Below, piece by piece: positions 1 through 6,530 of a stretch of DNA of 64,000 nt. A program made the position numbers and the translations under genes. Under the pieces are notes generated by a model. It did no database searches and had not been told where the DNA came from. It was given only the letters and a program-made list of their open reading frames with translations. The stretch spans positions 62,001-126,000 of the forward strand of contig JAMCQI010000110.1 of NCBI GenBank assembly GCA_023381515.1. Reading direction: 5' to 3'. The stretch comes from Chloroflexota bacterium (lineage in GTDB: Bacteria; Chloroflexota; Anaerolineae; UBA4142). Numbering within the stretch: the first letter of the stretch is position 1; each line of letters opens with the position of its first letter.

Positions 1-947
1 TTGGCAAGGACCAAGGATTGGTTTTGCCGGTCCCATAAGCCGAAATAGTACTCCGGCGGCTGCATTGGATCTTGAGTTTCCTGGATGAAGGATTGAAAAC
101 TCGGTTCCGTCAGGCTGAGAAAGAAGCGGATACTCGACGTTCGCCAAACAAAGGGAGCCTGCCGAGGCCCGCCCCACCAGAAGCGGATTCTCGATATCTC
201 GCGGTCTTGCAGCTCTGACCAGTCCGCCGTTGTTTCCAAATGGATGGGCTTCAAGGCAGCGAGTTGATACTTGCCCGTCATCTCGACAAAGCCACACGGC
301 ATGGACAGGGTGGATTGAAAGTGATCGGCGGTCTTTTGGAGGACAAACAAGTTGTCGCCCCCGCCCTCGCTCTTGAGGACGATGAGCAGCAGCCCTCCCT
401 CTTTGATTTGCGCATAAAAGGGGCGGGGAAGATCGTATGCGCCGGCGGTGAATATGGCTCGATCGTACGGAGCCCTATCGGGATATCCCTCACCGCCATC
501 CGCTTCAATGACACTGACGTTGGTGATGCCCGATTCTTGAATGTTTTCCACCGCCATCTTGGCGACTTTAGTAATGATCTCGGTGCTGTAGATATGCCCT
601 TCCGGACCCACCAGGCGCGCCATGAGCGCGGCATTCCAACCACTCCCTGCACCCAGCTCGAACACACGGTGCCCCGGTTCCAACTTGAGCAGGTCCAACA
701 TCTGCAGGATGAATCCCGGCTGCCCAATCGTCGAAAGGACGTTTCCCTGGGCATCCGCAAAAAGAATGAGCGGCGCGTCCGCGTAAATGGCGCCGAGGTG
801 TTCCTCCAAATTGCCGGCATTGACCTCGTGCCACTCTTGGGCGCGGTACCTCTTCACGAACTTGTGCCGCGGAGTGTCCAGGAAAGCTTGTTCCGTCGCC
901 GGGCTGGGAGGCTTGCCATAGAACTGGCCATGATGAATTTGCTCCAA
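1..947 (-). CDS. PCMT-type (protein-L-isoaspartate O-methyltransferase-like) SAM methyltransferase, 3' end off the window
   Basis: The minus frame stays open from 947 to base 1 (about 315 codons), so the C-terminus lies outside. Visible features are the PCMT N-terminal phrase GQPGFILQML, the SAM-binding motif FELGAGSGWNAALMARLVG and a following EADG. The family methylates isoaspartyl residues in damaged proteins, but this subgroup has a C-terminal extension of more than 100 residues (QPPEYYFGLWDRQNQS) beyond the usual ~210 aa, so its substrate is open. No ATG lies upstream of the fold. The frame is closed by the stop of the thioesterase gene at 1020, and the best start is TTG at 947; start confidence is low. 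It lies 72 bases downstream of the thioesterase, same strand. Confidence 0.8.
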   Translation of the reverse strand, partial: MEQIHHGQFYGKPPSPATEQAFLDTPRHKFVKRYRAQEWHEVNAGNLEEHLGAIYADAPLILFADAQGNVLSTIGQPGFILQMLDLLKLEPGHRVFELGAGSGWNAALMARLVGPEGHIYSTEIITKVAKMAVENIQESGITNVSVIEADGGEGYPDRAPYDRAIFTAGAYDLPRPFYAQIKEGGLLLIVLKSEGGGDNLFVLQKTADHFQSTLSMPCGFVEMTGKYQLAALKPIHLETTADWSELQDREISRIRFWWGGPRQAPFVWRTSSIRFFLSLTEPSFQSFIQETQDPMQPPEYYFGLWDRQNQSLVLA

Positions 948-1019
948 AAGCTGTCTCTGGTACTTGTCCGCTGGTTCTATGGGTTCTACCCCTTCAGCAC
1001 CTTGCTTATCCCCGTTATT

Positions 1020-1532
1020 CTACGTCTCTTTCCGCACGGCCAGAATCACGCACGTGTTTACCCCGTGGGCGTACAGCTTGCCCTTGAGGTCCGTGATTCT
1101 CCCTTCCGCGGTGGCGATCCGGCTGCCGACGTGAATCGTCTTCGCTTCACAGCGGACCAAGCCCGTCCGGTCCGTCATCGGGCGAATATAGTTGACCTTC
1201 ATTTCCAGCGTCGAACAAGTCACGCCCGCAGGGAGCGTCGTGAGGATCGCGGCCGTCATCGCGCTGTCAAGCAGGATGCCGGCAACCCCGCCGTGCACGG
1301 AGGCAAAAGGGTTGTAATGATATTCTGCGGGTTCGAGCTCAAAGACCACGCGGCCCACTTCCACTTCGGACGGCCTGTACCCAATCAACATCGCGGCCGG
1401 CGGAGGCTTGATCTTGCCCTCCTTGATCGACCGTAAATACTCCAACCCGCCGATCGACTGGGCGTCCCGCGCGCTGATCGCTGGATCTTCCCAAGTCACG
1501 GTACGGATACGTTCCTGTTTGCTCGTAGACAC
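1020..1532 (-). CDS. PaaI-family hotdog thioesterase
   Basis: A 170-residue hotdog-fold protein. The signature is NPFASVHGGVAGILLDSAM, the PaaI/YdiI-type active-site helix in which the HGG segment and the following Asp act in acyl-thioester hydrolysis. A second conserved strand reads MKVNYIRPMTD. Members hydrolyse acyl-CoA or acyl-ACP thioesters in the cytoplasm; the acyl group cannot be told from sequence. A longer GTG start exists at 1559, but AGAGGAG lies 7 bases before the GTG at 1532, which is therefore preferred. It shares strand and probably transcript with the methyltransferase that follows. A spacer with no gene lies upstream. Confidence 0.88.
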   Translation of the reverse strand: MSTSKQERIRTVTWEDPAISARDAQSIGGLEYLRSIKEGKIKPPPAAMLIGYRPSEVEVGRVVFELEPAEYHYNPFASVHGGVAGILLDSAMTAAILTTLPAGVTCSTLEMKVNYIRPMTDRTGLVRCEAKTIHVGSRIATAEGRITDLKGKLYAHGVNTCVILAVRKET

Positions 1533-1936
1533 GACGAATCTCCTCTGAAGATATGACACGTGCCAAGTGACAAGTCAAACCCCGCCCATCCGTCCCCATC
1601 CGCTTGTCCGTTTCGCGCTACGCACCCGTTGCCTGTACGGGCGCAATCCGCTTGCGACCCATCCGCTAGAACACTTCCAGCGTCTCGTGCCGCCGCGCCG
1701 GGAAATGGATTCAGCGGAAGAGTCCGAATCGGACCTCCGCGTAAAAGAGCTCGACGCCTCCCGTCACGAAACAAAAAACACCCATAACCTGCGCGTCACG
1801 GAATTGCGTGCTGCAGACAATAGGTGCTTTGCTCGCCGATACGATCGGCTGAAATAAAAAACCGCGGCCATGTGGGCGCCTCTGCCGATGGGGTGAGTGA
1901 TGAGGCGAACTGATGGCTCATTCGCTCACACTTGCC
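1533..1936. other. Gene-free spacer (404 bp) with short phrase repeats
   Basis: No convincing gene. It begins with a GTGCCAAGTGACAAGTCA phrase of the same type as other spacers in this window, followed by several CATCCGC/CCATCCGT words, and near 1890 a GTGAGTGATGAGGCGAAC phrase. Small plus-strand open frames here are Arg/Pro-rich and unrecognisable. Confidence 0.5.
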
Positions 1937-1955
1937 CTAGCGGTCTGTGCTAGGG
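1935..1955 (-). other. Perfect hairpin over a stop codon
   Basis: CCCTAGC and GCTAGGG form a 7-bp stem with a 7-base loop, and the TAG stop of the DUF2079 gene lies inside one arm. No U-run follows on the minus strand, so it is at best a stabilising 3' hairpin and not a classical terminator. Confidence 0.4.
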
Positions 1956-3955
1956 TTGACGATGTATCTCTTCCCCTCCTTCACCAGCTCCCCCACCAGC
2001 GCCCACGTCCCATCGTCCGAAACTGGCGCCGTCGTGCGCGGCGTCAGGCGCATTTCATTCTTCTCCCAGGTCGCGCCGAAAAAGACGCCCACCCCGATGC
2101 GCGCACGTGCTCCTACGTCGACGGGCACCGTATCCGCGATAATCACCTCCCCTGGTTTCCACTTCATCGTCGGGTACCAAAAGTGGATCGCGAGGTCGGG
2201 CACGGGCGCATCCGTGCGCGGCGCCCCGTTTGCATCCGGATAAAAGGGAAAGAGGGCGTAATTATTGTCTTCCATCGTCGGCAGACGCGTCCAGTAGGTC
2301 CGCAAGTAAACGCGCCCCCAATCGTCCTGGCGCACGTCGTAACCGAGAAAGCGGATCTTGTTACCAAAATCCACAATCACCTGCTGCTGCGGTGTCGCGC
2401 CGCCCGCGCGCAGAAAACTGTAAAACTCGTCAGGCAGTTCGGTTTGCGTCAGGCCGCGCTCGAGGAGAATATAGCCGTCCGCCGCATCCTTGACCCCAAA
2501 GCCCTCCTTCAGCGTGTCCAGATATTTCACGCGAAAATCTACCGGCAGGCTGGTCACCTGCGAGACGTCGAGCAGAACGTACTGCGTATCCGGCGTCACG
2601 GGGAGTTGCTCAAAGCGATACAACACCCGGCGGTGGCTGAGGTGCGGAAAGAGAGACGCGGTCGTCGAGACCGGTGCATCCGGTGGAATCTCGTTCAGAA
2701 AGCGGGCGAGGAGCGCATCGTGCGGCGTCAGCTCCGGCCAGAAAAACTCGCCTCCGAGCGGCGTATAGCCCGCCATCCCGTGATACAGCAGCGCAATCGC
2801 CAACGCGGGCGCGACGACGAGGAAACGCGCGCGTCCTTCGCTCGCCCAGCCCCGCCGCGCGATCCAGGCGCTCAGGGCCGCCGCGCCGCCGATGGCGGCA
2901 AGAACAAAATACGGCGCCACCGGCGCGGAATAATGGTACGTGCCCGAGTACATCGCTTCATAGTTGCTGAGCAGATTCAGCGCGAGGAGAGGCAGCCCGA
3001 GGACGAGCGCGATCGGGTCTAGCAGCGCGACCAGCCCGCTTGAGGCGAGGAGTGCCGCGAGATAGGCCATCTTGTCGGGGATAAAGATGCCCGCCACGAG
3101 CCCCGGCAGCGAGGCGATCCACTTGGCCGGGCCGCTCGTACCAACCCCATTGTAGCGCCCCAGGTAAACCGAACTCCCTGCCGGACTGAAATGCGGCACG
3201 ATGACGAATACAGCCACGAGGAACCACGCCAGCGCAACCCCCGCAATGGCCAGCGGCAGCCCTTGAATCTCGAACCTTGAACTCTGTTTTAACTTGAAAC
3301 TCCGAAGCGGAGCGAAGGTCCCGCGCCCTTTGCGGGATGGAACTTGCCACTTTACCGCAAACCACAGCGCCATCATGAACACGAGCAGCGCGATCTCCTC
3401 CTTGACCATCAGTGCAATCAGGGCAAAGAGCGCAAAACGCTTCCACGCCCCTTGCTCGCCATAGTTGTAGGCGAGGAGGAGCGGAGCGGGCGCCAGGGTG
3501 ACCGCGTGAAACTCGGCGAGATTCGCGGCTTCGAGCGCCGGAAAGAGGAGATACATCGCGGCAAAGGCGAGCGCGGCCAGATCGCTTTTGAGCTTGCGTC
3601 GGGCAATCCAAAAGATGGGAAGCGCGCCGAGCGCAATGACGATGGACTGCAGGACGAGGATGCTTTCGACTCCATCGTAGATGAGGTAAGAGAGCGAAAC
3701 GAGCAAAAAGATCGGTTCGACGTGGTCGGTGAGGCGCGGCAGCTGCTCGCCGTTCGGCCGCGTATCTTCGAGGAGATGGCCGTGCAGCGTATTCCACAAG
3801 GCCTGGTCCATCTGACCCAAATCAGAGGCGTGCGTCCGGAACGTATTGTGCCGCTGGATGGAAAGCGCGGAAAAATAGGCGCTGTAGGCGAAAATCAGCG
3901 CCAGGAGAACAAGTTCAGCCCATCGTTCACGCAGGATTTGTTTCAGCCGTATCAA
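1937..3955 (-). CDS. DUF2079-family polytopic membrane protein (glycosyltransferase-like)
   Basis: About 672 residues with ten or more hydrophobic segments. DUF2079 hallmarks are ASDLGQMDQALWNTLHG, LTDHVEPIFLL and the helix ending MVKEEIALLVFMMALW. DUF2079 proteins resemble lipid-linked-sugar-dependent GT-C enzymes of the ArnT/PMT type, with a periplasmic C-terminal domain; catalytic proof is lacking. The open frame reaches 4066, but that part runs backwards through a palindromic repeat and past TATAAT, so the TTG at 3955 (LIRLKQILRERW) is the likely start. Residues ~202-231 (PSRKGRGTFAPLRSF and following) are encoded by a repeat tract and lie in a loop between two membrane helices. Confidence 0.82.
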   Translation of the reverse strand: MIRLKQILRERWAELVLLALIFAYSAYFSALSIQRHNTFRTHASDLGQMDQALWNTLHGHLLEDTRPNGEQLPRLTDHVEPIFLLVSLSYLIYDGVESILVLQSIVIALGALPIFWIARRKLKSDLAALAFAAMYLLFPALEAANLAEFHAVTLAPAPLLLAYNYGEQGAWKRFALFALIALMVKEEIALLVFMMALWFAVKWQVPSRKGRGTFAPLRSFKLKQSSRFEIQGLPLAIAGVALAWFLVAVFVIVPHFSPAGSSVYLGRYNGVGTSGPAKWIASLPGLVAGIFIPDKMAYLAALLASSGLVALLDPIALVLGLPLLALNLLSNYEAMYSGTYHYSAPVAPYFVLAAIGGAAALSAWIARRGWASEGRARFLVVAPALAIALLYHGMAGYTPLGGEFFWPELTPHDALLARFLNEIPPDAPVSTTASLFPHLSHRRVLYRFEQLPVTPDTQYVLLDVSQVTSLPVDFRVKYLDTLKEGFGVKDAADGYILLERGLTQTELPDEFYSFLRAGGATPQQQVIVDFGNKIRFLGYDVRQDDWGRVYLRTYWTRLPTMEDNNYALFPFYPDANGAPRTDAPVPDLAIHFWYPTMKWKPGEVIIADTVPVDVGARARIGVGVFFGATWEKNEMRLTPRTTAPVSDDGTWALVGELVKEGKRYIVNPSTDR
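3261..3350. repeat. Phrase-repeat tract in frame inside the DUF2079 gene
   Basis: The tract alternates CTTGAATCTCGAACCTTGAA, AACTTGAAAC and GGAACTTGCC words around a CCGAAGCGGAGCGAAGG core. It keeps the reading frame and encodes a basic, low-complexity loop (KWQVPSRKGRG...) between hydrophobic segments. Confidence 0.6.
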
Positions 3956-3970
3956 TTTGTATGCTATAAT
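3942..3970 (+). promoter_or_regulatory. Putative promoter for the GIY-YIG gene
   Basis: An extended -10 (TGCTATAAT, TATAAT at 3965-3970) follows a weak -35-like TTCAGC at 3942-3947 with a 17-base spacer. It points toward the GIY-YIG gene and lies just outside the left palindromic repeat. The -10 is convincing; the -35 is poor. Confidence 0.4.
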
Positions 3971-3979
3971 CCCATCATT

Positions 3980-4010
3980 GTCATTCTGAGCCGGGCTTGC
4001 GAAGAATCTC
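3980..4010 (+). repeat. REP-like palindromic repeat, left flank of the GIY-YIG gene
   Basis: GTCATTCTGAG (3980-3990) and CGAAGAATCTC (4000-4010) surround a 9-base centre. Inner words ATTCT and AGAAT are complementary, giving an imperfect hairpin. An inverted, closely related copy lies at 4471-4497 on the other side of the nuclease gene. Confidence 0.75.
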
Positions 4011-4080
4011 GCGGCCCCTCTCACAAAAAGACAACACCATATGCGAATGAGACCCGCATCAATCACCCGGACGGGCGTGT

Positions 4081-4392
4081 ATGCATGAATACTACTTTTA
4101 TATTCTCTGCAACCATTCGCGCACCCTCTACGCGGGAGTCACCAACAACCTCGAGCGCCGCCTTTATGAGCACAAGCATAAACTCCTGCCCGGGTTCACA
4201 AGCAAGTACAATCTCTTTCGGCTTGTCCACTTTGAAGTGTATTCCGACATTCGCGAGGCGATCGCCCGGGAGAAGCAGGTGAAGGGCTGGCTGCGTTCTA
4301 AAAAGATTGCGCTCATCGAATCCATAAATCCGAATTGGCTCGACTTGAGCGCCGACTGGTATCCGGGCAAGCCGAAGGCGCGAAAGGTTTAA
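4081..4392 (+). CDS. Stand-alone GIY-YIG endonuclease-domain protein (YhbQ/UPF0213-like)
   Basis: A 103-residue single-domain protein. The GIY and YIG motifs appear as YFYIL and LYAGVTNN. They are followed by LERRLYEH with the catalytic-type Arg, the metal-binding Glu region AIAREKQVKGW, and the closing INPNWLDL. Length and motifs fit the small GIY-YIG family whose cellular role is poorly known. It has its own promoter-like TATAAT upstream, and the first ATG is used. It stands alone between divergent membrane-protein genes and is bracketed by inverted GTCATYCTGAG...CGAAGRATCTC repeats. This suggests, by inference only, a RAYT-like relation between nuclease and repeat. Confidence 0.9.
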   Translation: MHEYYFYILCNHSRTLYAGVTNNLERRLYEHKHKLLPGFTSKYNLFRLVHFEVYSDIREAIAREKQVKGWLRSKKIALIESINPNWLDLSADWYPGKPKARKV

Positions 4393-4470
4393 ACGCAATG
4401 ATGGGTAGCCTCTCCGTAATGGTGCCGATGCAGTCGCATATGGCATCGCTGCTCGCAGGAGCTTTAAGCC

Positions 4471-4497
4471 GAGATCCTTCGGTTCCCTCAGGATGAC
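4471..4497 (-). repeat. REP-like palindromic repeat, right flank of the GIY-YIG gene (inverted)
   Basis: Read on the minus strand it is GTCATCCTGAG, GGAAC, CGAAGGATCTC. It matches the left copy at 20 of 22 arm positions, with ATTCT/AGAAT exchanged for ATCCT/AGGAT. That is a compensatory change on both arms, so the fold is conserved. Confidence 0.75.
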
Positions 4498-4604
4498 GAC
4501 CGACTACCCTTTCTCGCACGACCTTCCATGCAATACTGATCTCCCGGCGAGGCGCCGGGCGAATCGCACCTCACGGGCGATCCGTTACTGCCGAAGTTTT
4601 CTCC

Positions 4605-6341
4605 ATGCTAACTGAGTCCCAAGCCGTCCCTTTTGAGCTGCGCTCGTCCTTCGTCGCCCAACTCCGACGCTACTGGCGTTGGATCGCGCTCGTCCTGATC
4701 GGCCTTGTGCCCCGGCTCTACCTGCTCCGCGTCTTTGACGTCGAGCTGTCGAACGACGGCTTTGACGCGGTCAACACCCTCAAGCTTCTCCAAACCCAAG
4801 GTCCCAGCGCCATTCCGCGCGACCTCGTCGACCGTTTTATCCTCCACCCATTCTATATGGTGCTCTTGTATGGGTGGCGGCTCCTGACGCCTGCCTCGGT
4901 CGATTTCTACCTCGCCGCGCGATTCCTCTCATCTCTCCTCGCCTGTCTCGCGATTCTCATCCTCTTCGAGTTCGTCCGCCGCACCTTGAACGAATATGCC
5001 GCCTGGGTCGCCGCGCTCCTCCTCGCCTTTTCGCCCACTTTTCTCTGGGAGAGCGCCTCCATCCTCAGCTCAACGCTCTTTCTCGCCCTCTACCTCGGCG
5101 TGCTCTTCGCTCTTACCCGGTCCCGCTATCGCCTCGCTTCCGGCCTGGCGTTTCTCGCAGCTTTGACGCGCTATGAGGGGACGGTGCTCGTCGCGCTCGT
5201 CTTCATCGTCCTCCTCGTCCGCGACGCCCGCGCCCGACACTTGCAGTGGCGGGATTGGCTCGTGCTCTTCTGTTTTGCGCTCGCCGTGCCGCTCGTCTTG
5301 ATCGGAAGCGGTTGGCTCGCGACCGGGAATCCGCTCGAGTTGATCGGCGCCCAGTCGATGGCTGCGCTCTGGCTGCGTTTCCTCGCGCCCGGGGATTTCT
5401 CGAAACGCGCCGCGTTCTTTCTCACCCAGTACCCTGCGCTCTTTCCACTTCCAGTCGTCCTGCTCGGTCTTGCCGGGGCTGTCCTTGCGCTCTGGCGGCA
5501 CCGCTCACGCGCAACGGCGCTGCTCCTCCTCGTCGCCGTGCTCTATCTCTTGTTCTTTGAGATTCTCGTGTTTTTCGATTATACAACACTCGAAGTACGC
5601 TTCCTAATGTACCCGGGCCTGCCGCTCCTCATTTTCGCGGGGATGGTCCTGGCCGATGTGCGCGCATTCCTCTTCGGAGCCAGCTCCACCCGGGCGCCAT
5701 CTGTCACACTTGCCCTTGCGGGCAGTGCAAGGGTTGCGAGGAGCGATTTGTGCGGCGAAGCAATCTCACCCGGTGCGAACAAAGACTCCGATTCGGCCGG
5801 TGAGATTGCTTCGGGCCAACAACCGGCCCTCGCAATGACGGACAGCGCCAGTGCGCTTCCTTCCAGCCGATGGGCTGCGCGGGTGTGGGGCGAGGCAGGA
5901 CTCGCGGCCGTCGTACTCGTCCTCCTCGTCCTGAGCTATCAGCAAGGGCTCGACGGCATCCGCTTTGTCTACAACATGCACGCCTCACAGCGACAGGTGG
6001 TGGACGAAATGGTCCCGCTTATCCGGCCAAACGAGCCGACGAACGTGATGATCTACGCGGGCGTCTCCGGGGCGTTCGACTTTTACGCGCGCCAGCGCGG
6101 GCTCGACCTCGTCTTTAGCTACTTTCGCTACGCGCCAGACGACCGGCCGGAGCAGTACCTCGCCGCACGGCGCGTTCAGTTCATCATCTATCCTGTGGGC
6201 AACGCGTTCGCCAAGGCCAAATACCCCTACCTCGCGCGTTTTGAGGACCAAACTCACAACGGGATCACCTTCCGGCCTGTCACCCAATTCACAACCTCGC
6301 TTGATCACCAGCTCTACAGCATCTGGGCTGTCACTCCCTAA
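4605..6341 (+). CDS. Polytopic GT39/ArnT-like glycosyltransferase with a repeat-encoded insert
   Basis: 578 residues. A first membrane helix (WIALVLIGLVPRLYLLR) leads to VFDVELSNDGFDAVNTLKLL, the acidic first periplasmic loop typical of GT-C enzymes. About ten further hydrophobic segments follow, then a C-terminal extracytoplasmic segment after ~440. It is expected to move a sugar from a polyprenyl-phosphate donor at the outer face of the membrane; the acceptor is unknown. Residues ~366-414 (serine/alanine-rich, including DLCGEAISPGANKDSDSAGE) do not look like family sequence and coincide exactly with a palindromic repeat at 5732-5839, yet the frame is kept. The gene is transcribed alone on the plus strand. 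Confidence 0.8.
   Translation: MLTESQAVPFELRSSFVAQLRRYWRWIALVLIGLVPRLYLLRVFDVELSNDGFDAVNTLKLLQTQGPSAIPRDLVDRFILHPFYMVLLYGWRLLTPASVDFYLAARFLSSLLACLAILILFEFVRRTLNEYAAWVAALLLAFSPTFLWESASILSSTLFLALYLGVLFALTRSRYRLASGLAFLAALTRYEGTVLVALVFIVLLVRDARARHLQWRDWLVLFCFALAVPLVLIGSGWLATGNPLELIGAQSMAALWLRFLAPGDFSKRAAFFLTQYPALFPLPVVLLGLAGAVLALWRHRSRATALLLLVAVLYLLFFEILVFFDYTTLEVRFLMYPGLPLLIFAGMVLADVRAFLFGASSTRAPSVTLALAGSARVARSDLCGEAISPGANKDSDSAGEIASGQQPALAMTDSASALPSSRWAARVWGEAGLAAVVLVLLVLSYQQGLDGIRFVYNMHASQRQVVDEMVPLIRPNEPTNVMIYAGVSGAFDFYARQRGLDLVFSYFRYAPDDRPEQYLAARRVQFIIYPVGNAFAKAKYPYLARFEDQTHNGITFRPVTQFTTSLDHQLYSIWAVTP
5732..5839. repeat. REPIN-like long palindrome inserted in frame in a membrane-protein gene
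   Basis: The left arm carries TTGCGAGGAGCG, GGCGAAGCAATCTCACCCGG. The right arm carries CCGGTGAGATTGCTTCG and CCTCGCAATGAC. The halves are inverted around a loop near 5774-5796. The unit is the GTCATTGCGAGG...CGAAGCAATCTC type, structurally parallel to the repeats flanking the GIY-YIG gene 1.2 kb away. Confidence 0.75.
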
Positions 6342-6530
6342 GACTCACTCTCGGTCAAACGTGATGAGTGATCCTACCCTGCCTTCTGATTTCTTCACCC
6401 CGCTCTTCTGCCCCTCTGCTCCTCTGCCTCACTCTTCTCTCCGCTTTTCCATTGGCTCATTGGTCTCTGGCTTCTGCATACTGCTTTCTGCCTTCTGGTC
6501 TCTCCGCGCTCTCTGCGGTTTGCGTTTCCG
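6342..6530. repeat. Spacer filled with short phrase repeats
   Basis: Converging genes end on both sides. Between them are AACGTGATGAGTGATCC, a C/T-rich series of CTCTGC/CTTCTG words, CCATTGGCTCATTGGTCTC and CGCGCTCTCTGCGG. All are families seen elsewhere in this window. No gene or clean terminator. Confidence 0.6.

Noticed and set aside
240..1436. 398-codon plus-strand open frame
   Set aside because: Antisense to the methyltransferase and thioesterase, both of which have clear family motifs on the minus strand.
4119..4320. Minus-strand frames opposite the GIY-YIG gene
   Set aside because: The plus-strand protein shows all family motifs; the opposite frames have none.
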